A stretch of DNA of 64,000 nt, from positions 1-64,000 of the forward strand of contig DYJN01000013.1 of assembly GCA_020723085.1 (NCBI GenBank), given 5' to 3'. Origin of the DNA: Arcobacter sp. (lineage in GTDB: Bacteria; Acidobacteriota; Terriglobia; Bryobacterales; Bryobacteraceae). Position 1 is the stretch's first letter. Each line of letters starts with the position of its first letter. The notes below the pieces were generated by a model, which had not been told where the DNA came from, made no database searches, and saw nothing but the letters and a program-made list of their open reading frames with translations. Position numbers and translations under genes: made by a program. Of this stretch, positions 48,688-56,847 are shown one piece after another.

Positions 48688-49560
48688 ATGCAGTCCACAC
48701 GCAGGACTCTTCTTTCTTCTCTCGCAGCCGCTCCTCTCGCCGCCGCGGCGCCCGCCCCGGGCCGCTTCAAGGTATCCCTCGCCGAGTGGTCCATCCATCG
48801 CCTCATCCAGCAGGGCAAGGCCACCAATCTCGACTTCCCGCGGATCGCCCGGGAGAACGACTGCGAAGGGCTCGAATTCGTCAATACGCTCTGGGGGTCC
48901 CCGACCGCCGGCTACATCGCGCGCCTCAAGAAGCGCATGGCCGAGACCAACACAAAAGCCGTCCTCATCATGGTCGACGACGAGGGCCAACTCGGCCACT
49001 CCGACCCGGCTATCCGCCGCAAAGCCGTCAAGAACCATCACAAGTGGGTCGATATCGCCGCCGAGCTCGGCTGCCATTCGATCCGCACCAACATGCACTC
49101 CGACGTCACGCCGAAGTCGCCGGCCGAGAACGAAACCGTCCTCGGATACTGCGCCGACAGCTTCCGTTCTCTCTGCGAGTATGCGCGGCAGGCCAATCTC
49201 TCGATCATCATCGAAAACCACTGGGGCCTTTCCTCCGATCCGGACGCCGTCGTCGCCCTCATGAAGAAAGTGAATCTGCCGAATTTCGGCACCCTGCCGG
49301 ATTTCGGCAATTTCCCGCCGAATGTGAACAAGTACCAGGCCGTCGCCAAGCTGGCCGCCTACGCCAAGGGCATGAGCTTCAAGTGCTACTTCGAAGGCCC
49401 CGAAGGCGCCGAGGACCGCTACGACTTCCGGCGCATGATGCAGGTGGTGGAGGCCTCGAAATACTCCGGCTACATCGGCATCGAGTATGAGGGCCGGAAG
49501 CTTGGCGAGCTCGAGGGCGTCGCCCGGGCGCGGAAGCTGCTGAAGGACTACGGCATCTGA
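48688..49560 (+). CDS. Exported sugar-phosphate-isomerase/epimerase-like TIM-barrel protein
   Basis: The protein has 290 residues. The N-terminus MQSTRRTLLSSLAAAPLAAAA has a twin Arg and a short hydrophobic run, consistent with Tat export. The mature part is a xylose-isomerase/AP-endonuclease-2 type TIM barrel with IIIENHWG, TLPDFGNFP and IGIEYEGRK, which supply the acidic metal-ligand positions. Acidobacteria carry many such proteins, presumably for periplasmic or cofactor-linked sugar turnover. The substrate is unknown. Confidence 0.75.
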   Translation: MQSTRRTLLSSLAAAPLAAAAPAPGRFKVSLAEWSIHRLIQQGKATNLDFPRIARENDCEGLEFVNTLWGSPTAGYIARLKKRMAETNTKAVLIMVDDEGQLGHSDPAIRRKAVKNHHKWVDIAAELGCHSIRTNMHSDVTPKSPAENETVLGYCADSFRSLCEYARQANLSIIIENHWGLSSDPDAVVALMKKVNLPNFGTLPDFGNFPPNVNKYQAVAKLAAYAKGMSFKCYFEGPEGAEDRYDFRRMMQVVEASKYSGYIGIEYEGRKLGELEGVARARKLLKDYGI

Positions 49561-50049
49561 CGGGCTGCCGCCGGCCCCCGCGGCCGCCGCCGGCGCGGCG
49601 CCCGCTTCATGGCCTGCCGCCTGCCACGGCCCTGCTGCCTCTCTAGGCCCTGCCCCGATAACCGCGGCAGGTTCGCGTGGGCCGGTCTTCGCAAGCATAT
49701 CTCCGGTCCGCGCGGCTCCCCCCAGGGAGCCGTCCGGCCGCCGGAAAGCATGAGGCTGCCCCGCCGCTGTCATTCTCGATACACGCATCCATTTCCCCGG
49801 TTTCTTGACGCCGCCCCTAAGGCCTATCGCCGGGTTTCTGCTGGAAAAATCCCTTAAAACCGGGACGGAGCCGCCTTTCGGTGTAGACGAGCAGACCGCT
49901 TTCCGCGATAGTACTTGCAGAGGAGTTCTTCGCGGCGGTTCCGCACGGCCCTGCCGGCCCGGGCGGCCGCCGCGCAAGCGATGGCGAACCTGCCGCCGCA
50001 CACAAAGGCGGCGCGGAAGGTGGCTGAGAGCCGGCCTGGAGGTAAGCGG
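49561..50049. other. Gene-less leader of the tad-like genes
   Basis: This stretch of about 490 bases has no supported gene. From about 49790 the sequence is less GC-rich (GGAAAAATCCCTTAAAACC) and includes small hairpins such as TCCC-N8-GGGA and CGCC-TTTC-GGTG. It could be a structured 5' leader for the pilus genes. I tested by eye for a GEMM-type c-di-GMP aptamer and did not find the core. Confidence 0.4.
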
Positions 50050-51129
50050 ATGCTGCACAAGCGACAAAGAACGCTGAGGCAGGGCGGTTTCGCTCTGGTG
50101 ATGACCGCCATCTGCATTATCCTGCTCATCGGAATGATGGGGCTCACTGTGGATCTGGGACGGGCGTTTGTGGTGAAGAACGAAGCCCAGGCCTTCACGG
50201 ACTCGGCGGCGCTCGCTGCTGCCATACAGCTGAACGGCAGCTCCAAAGGTGTCGCGAACGCCAAGACCGTGGTGGCCTCGCTCTCCAGCAGCAACAAGTG
50301 GCAGTTCAACAAACGCACGTTCACCAGCGTCCTGCTGGAATTCAGCGAGAACAAGTCGACCTGGACCGAAAACCCGGCGTCGGCCACAAACATCAAGTAC
50401 GCGCGGGTGACGGCCACGGTCAGGGATCTGCCCTCTTACTTCATGCCGCTGGTGGGCGCAGCGCGCCTGATGCGGGTCTCGGTGCGCTCCATGGCTGGTT
50501 CCGAGCTGCCCACATCTTTCCCGCAGGGCGTGTTCCCCTTCGCTCCTTTCGCAAAGAATAATACACCGCCGGACTTCGGCTACAACTACGGGGATGAGCT
50601 CACGCTGCTGTGGCCATCCAGCATCGGCAGCAACGGTCCAGTCAAGATGAACAATCTTTGCAAGGCGGATCAGAACCAGGCGGCGCTGGACGCCGTGAAG
50701 GAGGGCGTCACCGCCGAGCGCGGCTACATCATGGAAAACAGCACAGACGCCATCCGCGCGGCGGTCGAGGACGACCGCGCAGACTACACCGTGGAGCTCG
50801 GCATGCCTGTCGAGCGCACCACGGGCGTCAAGCACACGGTTGTGAAGGACAGCCTGGCGGACCGCGTGGCGCAGGACTCGTTGCCTGACGTCTGGAACTA
50901 CCAGCAGTATCTGGACAGCCACGACGCGGGTCCGATGCGCCGCGTGGTGATCGTGCCCATCATCAGCGACGCGAACAGCGCGATCGTACTCGGTTTCGCC
51001 AAGGTCTTTCTTCCACCGTCCCAGCCGAAAAATCCGAACGACGCCAAGTGCGCCATCTACATCGGACCGGCCACCGGCCCCGTCGGCAACATCGCCACCG
51101 GCGCCAACTTCGTGAGGTTGCTCGAATGA
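50050..51129 (+). CDS. TadG-like Flp-pilus-associated protein
   Basis: The protein has 359 residues. The N-terminal segment GGFALVMTAICIILLIGMMGLTVDLGRAFVVKNEAQAFTDSAALAAA is the TadE/TadG-type (PF13400-like) prepilin-like membrane anchor; the remaining approximately 310 residues would face outside the membrane. TadG-like proteins assist assembly of tight-adherence pili or anchor them to the envelope. The ATG at 50050 has GGAGG seven bases upstream and a natural N-terminus. It overlaps the next gene by four bases. Confidence 0.8.
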   Translation: MLHKRQRTLRQGGFALVMTAICIILLIGMMGLTVDLGRAFVVKNEAQAFTDSAALAAAIQLNGSSKGVANAKTVVASLSSSNKWQFNKRTFTSVLLEFSENKSTWTENPASATNIKYARVTATVRDLPSYFMPLVGAARLMRVSVRSMAGSELPTSFPQGVFPFAPFAKNNTPPDFGYNYGDELTLLWPSSIGSNGPVKMNNLCKADQNQAALDAVKEGVTAERGYIMENSTDAIRAAVEDDRADYTVELGMPVERTTGVKHTVVKDSLADRVAQDSLPDVWNYQQYLDSHDAGPMRRVVIVPIISDANSAIVLGFAKVFLPPSQPKNPNDAKCAIYIGPATGPVGNIATGANFVRLLE

Positions 51130-51599
51130 GAAACGCACGGAACAGCCGCCGCCGCGGCAACGCCTTCATCGAGTTCGCTCTCGCCGCCGGACTGCTCCTG
51201 CCCGTGATGATGGGCACATTCCAGTTCGGCTACACCCTCTACACTTACAACTTGCTGCAGTCTGCCGTCTCCAACGGCGGGCGCTACGCCGCTTACCGCA
51301 CCTACCGCGCCGCGTCCGGGCAGACCGACGTGAACAAGTTCCGTCTGGCGGTCCAGAACATGACCGTGTATGGATCGCCCTACCCGGCGTCGAATTCCGT
51401 CGCTGTCGTCAAGGGGCTGAAGCCGGCTGACATCGACGTGCTCTTCACCCTGACGGCGACACAGATTCCGACCGCCGTGACCGTGCGGGTGAACTCCTAC
51501 ACCGTCGATGGCGTCTTCGGAAAGTACACGTTCGCGGGCTACCCCACATTCACCATGCCTTACTTGGGACGTTATGCGCCAGAAGAATCCGAACCGTAA
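51126..51599 (+). CDS. TadE-like pseudopilin, first copy
   Basis: The protein has 157 residues. The N-terminus RGNAFIEFALAAGLLLPVMMGTFQFGYTLYTYNLLQSAV matches the TadE family: a basic leader, a conserved Glu near the start of the hydrophobic helix, and a periplasmic tail. Its ATG overlaps the tadG-like stop (ATGA). It overlaps the next tadE-like gene by 26 bases, so all three are translated together. Confidence 0.8.
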   Translation: MRNARNSRRRGNAFIEFALAAGLLLPVMMGTFQFGYTLYTYNLLQSAVSNGGRYAAYRTYRAASGQTDVNKFRLAVQNMTVYGSPYPASNSVAVVKGLKPADIDVLFTLTATQIPTAVTVRVNSYTVDGVFGKYTFAGYPTFTMPYLGRYAPEESEP

Positions 51600-52026
51600 A
51601 ATCCAAGCCAGGCGGCGCGGGCAGGCTCTGATCGAGTCCGCGCTGGTTCTGATCGTGGCCATCTCCACGATCATCGCCATCCTCGACTTCTCGCAGCTCA
51701 TGTTCACGCATCAGCTCCTCGTGGAGCGGACGCGCAACGCGCTCCGCTGGGGCATGATCCACGAATGGGACGGTACGGGCGACGCGATCGCCGGCATGGT
51801 CATGTACGGAAAGCCCGCCGGGGGTACGGGACTTGGCGTGCTCGGGCTCACCCGCTCGAACGTCCGCGTCGTTTTCACCCCGGGCACAGCAGCCAATCCG
51901 AATGACGCCCGCCTCACCGTGGCGATCGTCGACTACGACTACCGCTTCTTCACGCCCTTTATCGCCGGCAAGTTCCGGAACAACTTCGCCGTGGTCGAAT
52001 CCTCGCCGTATACGTATCTGGATTGA
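51574..52026 (+). CDS. TadE-like pseudopilin, second copy
   Basis: The protein has 150 residues. The N-terminal RRGQALIESALVLIVAISTIIAILDFSQLMFTHQLLVERTRNAL is a TadE-type anchor with the conserved Glu. The start ATG 51574 lies within the end of the first tadE copy. No prepilin peptidase, TadA ATPase or secretin gene is in the window, so the machinery must be elsewhere. Confidence 0.78.
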   Translation: MRQKNPNRKIQARRRGQALIESALVLIVAISTIIAILDFSQLMFTHQLLVERTRNALRWGMIHEWDGTGDAIAGMVMYGKPAGGTGLGVLGLTRSNVRVVFTPGTAANPNDARLTVAIVDYDYRFFTPFIAGKFRNNFAVVESSPYTYLD

Positions 52027-52056
52027 CCCGTGCCCTGCCCATGCGCGTACGCCCAA

Positions 52057-52073
52057 GGGGACGCCCCGTCCCC
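52057..52073. terminator. Hairpin between convergent tadE-like and xseA genes
   Basis: GGGGAC and GTCCCC pair around a five-base loop, 30 bases past the tadE-like stop and 24 bases past the xseA stop. It could terminate both, though no T-run follows. Confidence 0.4.
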
Positions 52074-52096
52074 GCCCGTCCCGCGAAATCCGCCCT

Positions 52097-53440
52097 TCAG
52101 TCCACGGTGGCGCGGAGTTCGTCTTCTTTGAGCCGGATCCGCAGCTTCGACCCCGAAGGCGCATCCGCCGCCACGCGCACGATGCGTCCATCGGCGCGCT
52201 TCACGATGGCGTACCCGCGTTCCAGCACGCTCAACGGGCTCAGCGCCTCCAGCCGCGCCCGCGCCAGTCTCTCCATCTGCTTCGCTGTCTCCAGATGGCG
52301 CTGAACGCATTCCGGCAACCGCCCCGCCAGCAGTTCCAGCCTGAGCCGGCGCTCATGCAGCAGGGCGCGTACGCGATCGCCGGCGCGGCGTTCCAGCTGA
52401 TCCAGAAGCGCCCCGCTCGAAGCCAGCCGTGTCCGCGGATCGCCCCGCCGCAGCCGCTGATCCAACTCATCCAGCTCCTGCCACAGCAGCGCCACGCGCC
52501 GCCGCGCCAGCGTCGCGGCGCGGTCGACTCCCCGCTCCTGCAGCCGGTTCCTCGCCGCGCTCGCATGCAGCTGCACGGCGCGCCAAGCGCGCCGCAGCAG
52601 ATCGCCGAGCTGCCGCAGCAGATCCGCCCGGTTCTTCACCACGAGTTCCGCCGCCGCCGAGGGCGTCGGAGCGCGCAGATCGGCGACGAAGTCCGCAATC
52701 GTAAAGTCCGTCTCGTGGCCCACCGCCGAAATCACCGGCACCGGGCACGCCGCGATGGCGCGCGCCACGGCTTCTTCATTGAACGCCCACAGGTCCTCAA
52801 GCGAGCCTCCGCCCCGCCCCACGATGACCACATCCGCCCACGGGTGCCCGGAAAAATACCGCAGCCCCTCCACGATGCCCTCCACCGCGCCCTCGCCCTG
52901 CACCGCCGTCGGATACAGCCGGATGTGGAGCCCCGGGAACCGCCGCCCCAGGATGTTCAGCATGTCCTGGATCACCGCACCCTGCGGCGAAGTCACGATG
53001 CCGATCCGCCGCGGGTACGGCGGCAGCGGGCGTTTCCGCGCCGCATCAAACAGCCCTTCGGCGGCGAGCTTCTGCTTCAGTTGCTCGAACGCCACCTGAA
53101 GCGCGCCCGCCCCCTGCGGCTCCAGTGAGGTGACGATCAGCTGATACTCGCCACGCTCCTGCCGCACCTCAACCGCGCCCCGCGCCACCACCGCCATCCC
53201 GTCTCCCGGCGTGAACTTCAGATAGCGCAGCACCTGCCGGAACAGCACGCACCGGATCTGCGCCCCGTTGTCCTTCAGCGTGAAGTAGGCATGCCCCGAC
53301 GTCCACACCTTGTAACCGGAGATCTCGCCCATCACCCGCACGTCGTCAAAGTGCGCTGACAGCACGCGGTGGATCGCCGCCGTCAGGCTGGTCACCGTGT
53401 AAATCTTCGGCTCGATGCCGAAAAGCTCCTGCTGCGCCAT
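52097..53440 (-). CDS. xseA: Exodeoxyribonuclease VII large subunit
   Basis: The protein has 447 residues. The N-terminal OB-fold (DVRVMGEISGYKVWTSGHAYFTLKDNGAQIRCVLFR) is followed by the catalytic domain with GIVTSPQGAVIQDML, GRGGGSLEDLWAFNEE and SAVGHETDFTIADFVADLRAPTPSAAAE, then a long coiled-coil arm and a C-terminal segment LERGYAIVKRADG. ExoVII degrades single-stranded DNA in both directions. The true start is ATG 53440 (MAQQELFG); the ORF track extends about 200 residues into the divergent gene. The small subunit xseB is not in the window. Confidence 0.93.
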   Translation of the reverse strand: MAQQELFGIEPKIYTVTSLTAAIHRVLSAHFDDVRVMGEISGYKVWTSGHAYFTLKDNGAQIRCVLFRQVLRYLKFTPGDGMAVVARGAVEVRQERGEYQLIVTSLEPQGAGALQVAFEQLKQKLAAEGLFDAARKRPLPPYPRRIGIVTSPQGAVIQDMLNILGRRFPGLHIRLYPTAVQGEGAVEGIVEGLRYFSGHPWADVVIVGRGGGSLEDLWAFNEEAVARAIAACPVPVISAVGHETDFTIADFVADLRAPTPSAAAELVVKNRADLLRQLGDLLRRAWRAVQLHASAARNRLQERGVDRAATLARRRVALLWQELDELDQRLRRGDPRTRLASSGALLDQLERRAGDRVRALLHERRLRLELLAGRLPECVQRHLETAKQMERLARARLEALSPLSVLERGYAIVKRADGRIVRVAADAPSGSKLRIRLKEDELRATVD

Positions 53441-53473
53441 CCGTGTTAACAGCCTCTCACAACCCGCGCCGCC

Positions 53474-53503
53474 TTGCCCGGCCGGGCGCCCATCCTGTAT
53501 GAT
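53474..53503 (+). promoter_or_regulatory. Probable sigma-70 promoter of the GMC dehydrogenase operon
   Basis: TTGCCC (53474-53479) and TATGAT (53498-53503) are separated by 18 bases, in the short divergent gap next to xseA. The leader would be about 25 bases before the ribosome site at 53519. Confidence 0.5.
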
Positions 53504-53518
53504 TCCGTCAAGCCCATT

Positions 53519-53529
53519 AAAGGAGGTGG
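53519..53529 (+). promoter_or_regulatory. Near-perfect Shine-Dalgarno that points to a CTG start
   Basis: AAAGGAGGTGG ends four bases before CTG AAA CGA AGA TCG, where the Tat signal KRRSFLAG begins. No ATG, GTG or TTG in frame fits this spacing. Confidence 0.7.
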
Positions 53530-53533
53530 CTGT

Positions 53534-54082
53534 CTGAAACGAAGATCGTTCCTCGCCGGCTCTCTCGCCGCTGCCTCCGCCTGCAGGAGCAAGCCGGCGC
53601 CCGCCGCCGGATACCGGTTCCTCACGCAGGCGGAGGTGGCCACGCTCGGGGCGTGGGTGGACACGCTGATTCCGCCCGATGAAGATCCGGGCGCGCGCGG
53701 CGCGGGAGTCGTCCGCTACATCGATCTCCAGCTCACCCGCTGGTTCCGGCGTCATCAGAGCAGCTACCGCGAGGCGCTCGCGCGGATCGACCGTTGGGCG
53801 CGTTCGCGCGCCGGGCGCGGTTTCGCGGAGTTGCCTCCCGACACCCGCGAAGAGTTGCTCTCCCTGATGGAGCAGGGCGAAGCCGACCGCGATCATTTCC
53901 CGGACGGCGGCAAGGGCGCTTTCGAACTCGTGCTCGCTCATGCGATGCAGGGGTTCTATGGAAACCCCCGCCACGGGGGCAACCGCGGTTACGCCTCCTG
54001 GAAGATGATCGGCGTGCCGCCCGTGCCCGTGCGCGGGCGCGAGCACTACGAAGCCGCGCGGACATTCCCGGAAAAGAGCTGA
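53534..54082 (+). CDS. Tat-exported gamma-like subunit of a GMC dehydrogenase (gluconate 2-dehydrogenase subunit 3 family)
   Basis: The protein has 182 residues. The N-terminus (L/M)KRRSFLAGSLAAASACRS is a Tat signal, possibly a lipoprotein. The mature domain FLTQAEVATLGAWVDTLIPPDEDPGARGAGVVRYIDLQL is the characteristic start of the gluconate 2-dehydrogenase subunit 3 family. In FAD-glucose dehydrogenases such a small subunit carries the cofactor-bearing flavoprotein across the membrane by Tat hitch-hiking. The start codon appears to be CTG, set by the strong ribosome site; the ORF track ATG at 53474 lies in the promoter. Its stop overlaps the flavoprotein start (TGATG). Confidence 0.8.
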   Translation: MKRRSFLAGSLAAASACRSKPAPAAGYRFLTQAEVATLGAWVDTLIPPDEDPGARGAGVVRYIDLQLTRWFRRHQSSYREALARIDRWARSRAGRGFAELPPDTREELLSLMEQGEADRDHFPDGGKGAFELVLAHAMQGFYGNPRHGGNRGYASWKMIGVPPVPVRGREHYEAARTFPEKS

Positions 54083-55743
54083 TGCCCCTGCCCAAAGTCG
54101 ATGCCGTCGTCATCGGGGCGGGCGCCGCCGGCCCCATCGTCGCCAAAGAGCTCGCCTTTGCCGGCTGGCGCGTCGTGCTGCTCGAAAAAGGCCGCTGGCA
54201 CACGTCCGCCGATTGCCGCAAGGACGACCTGCGCAACCAGCGCAATCCCACGCTCGGCTATCCGTTCGGCCCTGAGGAAGAGGGAAATCCCCGCGTCTTT
54301 GTCGATCTCAACGGGCGCGAGCGCATCGTGAAGCCGTCCGAGCCGGGCTACAACAACAACGCCTTCTGCGTCGGCGGCGGCACCCTCTCCTACGGCGCCA
54401 TGGCTTGGCGCTTCCACCCCAACGACTTCCGCATGCGCAGCACATATGCGGCGAAAGTCCCCCGCGCTTTCGAAAATTCCACGCTCGAAGACTGGCCCAT
54501 TTCCTATGAAGACCTCGAGCCGTTCTACGAAAAAGCGGAATGGGAGATCGGCGTCAGCGGCGACTTGTCCGGCGATCCTTTCAAAGGGCCGCGCCGGCGC
54601 GCCCTGCCGATGCCTCCGCTGCCCCCCACGCGCGAGCACGAGATTCTGGAGAAGGGCGCCCGCCGCCTCGGCCTGCACCCGTTTTCGATCCCGATGCTGC
54701 GCAACTCGGTGCCGTACAATGGCCGTCCCGCCTGTATGAGGTGCCGCTGGTGCGTCGGCTTCGCCTGTGAAGTGGACGCGAAAAACGGCACGCAGAATAC
54801 GGTCATTCCCGCCGCCTTGGCCACGGGAAATCTCGAGCTCCGCACGGAGTGCTCCGTCCGTGAAATTCTTCTCGATGAGAAGGGCGACGCCGCCGGCGTT
54901 GCCTACTTCGACCGCGAAGGGCGCCCGTGGGAGCAGCCCGCCCGCTACGTCGTCGTCTCCTGCGGGGCCATCGAAAGCGCCCGCCTGCTGCTGAACTCGC
55001 GTTCGCGCCTCTACCCGCAGGGCTTGGGCAACCGGTTCGATTGGGTCGGGCGCAATCTCCAGGGGCACACCTACACGGGCGCGAACGGGCTGTTCGAGGA
55101 GATCGTCTACGACGACCTCGGCCCTGGCGCCAGCATCGCCATCTGCGACTTCAACCACGGCAATCCTGGCCTTGCGGGCGGCGCCATGCTCGCCAACGAG
55201 TTCATCCGCCTCCCCTATCAGTTCGTCTCCGGCATCCGCGCCCCTGGTGTGCCCCGCTGGGGCCGCGCCCACAAGGAATTCGTGCGCCGCGCTTACCGCC
55301 GCATCATCCCCGTGCTGGGCCCCACGCAGGAGATTCCCGTCTTCGATTCGCGCGTCACGCTCGACCCGCGCGTGCGCGACCGGTTCGGCATCCCCGTGGC
55401 CCGCATCTCCGGCTACCGCCACCCGCACAGCATCGAAGTCTCCGAATACATGGCGGAGCGCGCGGCTGATTGGCTCCGCGCCTCCGGCGCCGTGAAAGTC
55501 TGGCTGCGGCGCGCCGGCCGCGGCGTCAGCGGCGGCCAGCATCAGGCCGGCACCTGCCGCATGGGCAGGGATCCGAAGACCTCCGTGGTCGATCCGTGGT
55601 GCCGGGTCCACGACACCGCCAACGTGTACGTGGTCGACGCCAGCGTCCACGTGACCAATGGCGGCTTCAATCCCGTGCTCACCATCATGGCCATCGCCTA
55701 TCGCACAGGCGCGCATCTGGCGCGCGCGGGGAGGCGCGCGTGA
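54082..55743 (+). CDS. GMC-family FAD dehydrogenase (catalytic subunit)
   Basis: The protein has 553 residues. An N-terminal FAD-binding motif AVVIGAGAAGPIVAKELAFAG, the GMC segment FCVGGGTLSYGAMAWR, and the C-terminal HQAGTCRMGRDPKTSVVD..VYVVDASVHVTNGGFNP hold the flavin and the active-site His. A Cys cluster CMRCRWCVGFAC in the middle could bind an iron-sulfur cluster, as in bacterial FAD-glucose dehydrogenases. The protein has no signal of its own, consistent with export together with the Tat subunit. Likely substrate: a sugar or polyol; not resolvable here. It overlaps the cytochrome gene by four bases. Confidence 0.9.
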   Translation: MPLPKVDAVVIGAGAAGPIVAKELAFAGWRVVLLEKGRWHTSADCRKDDLRNQRNPTLGYPFGPEEEGNPRVFVDLNGRERIVKPSEPGYNNNAFCVGGGTLSYGAMAWRFHPNDFRMRSTYAAKVPRAFENSTLEDWPISYEDLEPFYEKAEWEIGVSGDLSGDPFKGPRRRALPMPPLPPTREHEILEKGARRLGLHPFSIPMLRNSVPYNGRPACMRCRWCVGFACEVDAKNGTQNTVIPAALATGNLELRTECSVREILLDEKGDAAGVAYFDREGRPWEQPARYVVVSCGAIESARLLLNSRSRLYPQGLGNRFDWVGRNLQGHTYTGANGLFEEIVYDDLGPGASIAICDFNHGNPGLAGGAMLANEFIRLPYQFVSGIRAPGVPRWGRAHKEFVRRAYRRIIPVLGPTQEIPVFDSRVTLDPRVRDRFGIPVARISGYRHPHSIEVSEYMAERAADWLRASGAVKVWLRRAGRGVSGGQHQAGTCRMGRDPKTSVVDPWCRVHDTANVYVVDASVHVTNGGFNPVLTIMAIAYRTGAHLARAGRRA

Positions 55744-56792
55744 AAGCCGCTGCCGCCGCCCTGGTGCTGGGGCTCGCCCTCCTGCTCATGATTCCCGCGG
55801 CGAGCTTTCTCTACGAGGCTGGCGGGCCCGATGCCTGCGCCCGCTGCCACGAAATGGGAGCGCCCGTGGGCGAGTGGCGCCATTCCACGCACCGCGGCAC
55901 GCCCTGCAGCGCCTGCCACGGCGACGCCCTCACCGCCGGCGCCCGCTTCCATCTCGCCAATGCCCGCCGCGTGGTCCAGCACTGGCGCGGCGAAGCCGGC
56001 GAGCTCGCGCCGCTCGGCCCTGAAGGGATCCGCGCCATGCTGCCCCGCTGCCAGAAATGCCACCAGCAGGAGTTCGCCTCCTGGTCGAGCGGTCCCCACT
56101 CGATCACCTACCGCAGCATCTTCCTCGACGAAAAGCACAACTCCACGCGGCACTTGATGGACGATTGCCTCCGCTGCCATGGCATGCACTTCGATGGCGG
56201 CATCCGCGATCTCGTCGAACCGCTCTCCATCAAAGGCCCTTGGCGGCTCCGCCGCCCAGAACTGCTCGAAGAGCCCGCCATCCCGTGCCTCGCGTGCCAC
56301 TCCATCCACCGCCGCGGCGCCCTGCACGAAGAGCGCCGCCTGGAAGCGAAAATCGCCGGTCCGCGCCAGGAGAAGTTCCGCCCGTCCCTCGTCTTCTTCG
56401 ACCGCCGTTCGATGGCGCCCGTGGACGTGGCTCTGCTGCCCTTGCCCGCCATGATCGACGGCGCGCGTCCGGTGAAGACGAGTCCCGACCCGCGGCAGGC
56501 GCTCTGCTATCAGTGCCATGCTCCTCTGAGCACGCGGCAGGTGTTCTCAGGCGACGACCGCACGCCCGCCGGCGTGCACGAGGGAATCTCCTGTCTTGCC
56601 TGTCACGACAAGCACCGCCAGACCACGCGCGCCTCATGCGCCAACTGCCACCCGCGCCTGTCCAATTGCGGCCTCGACGTCGAGAAGATGGACACGACCT
56701 TCCTCAACAAAGATTCGAGGCACAACATTCACACGGTCAAGTGCGCCGACTGCCACCCCAGGGGAGTGCCCGCCCGCCGCGCTCGTCCCTAG
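55740..56792 (+). CDS. Membrane-anchored nonaheme c-type cytochrome
   Basis: The protein has 350 residues. An N-terminal hydrophobic helix (AAAALVLGLALLLMIPAASFLY) is uncleaved or a signal anchor. Nine CxxCH motifs follow: CARCH, CSACH, CQKCH, CLRCH, CLACH, CYQCH, CLACH, CANCH and CADCH. The first (CARCHEMG) resembles the start of NapC/NrfH-type quinol-linked cytochromes. Its GTG start overlaps the GMC gene stop (GTGA), so it is almost certainly the electron acceptor of the GMC dehydrogenase. FAD-glucose dehydrogenases normally pair with a triheme cytochrome, so nine hemes is unusual. Confidence 0.88.
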   Translation: MKAAAAALVLGLALLLMIPAASFLYEAGGPDACARCHEMGAPVGEWRHSTHRGTPCSACHGDALTAGARFHLANARRVVQHWRGEAGELAPLGPEGIRAMLPRCQKCHQQEFASWSSGPHSITYRSIFLDEKHNSTRHLMDDCLRCHGMHFDGGIRDLVEPLSIKGPWRLRRPELLEEPAIPCLACHSIHRRGALHEERRLEAKIAGPRQEKFRPSLVFFDRRSMAPVDVALLPLPAMIDGARPVKTSPDPRQALCYQCHAPLSTRQVFSGDDRTPAGVHEGISCLACHDKHRQTTRASCANCHPRLSNCGLDVEKMDTTFLNKDSRHNIHTVKCADCHPRGVPARRARP

Positions 56793-56847
56793 CATCAGGG
56801 ACACCACGAGTGGAGCGTTCTGCACGACCGTGCCGGGGACGCATCGC

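Noticed and set aside
49840-49920. GEMM-type c-di-GMP riboswitch before the tad-like genes
   Set aside because: GGGACGG resembles part of the aptamer, but the conserved stem and tetraloop between the two core segments are missing.
48664-51138. 824-residue minus-strand ORF
   Set aside because: It is antisense to the TIM-barrel and tadG-like genes, which both have clear starts and motifs.
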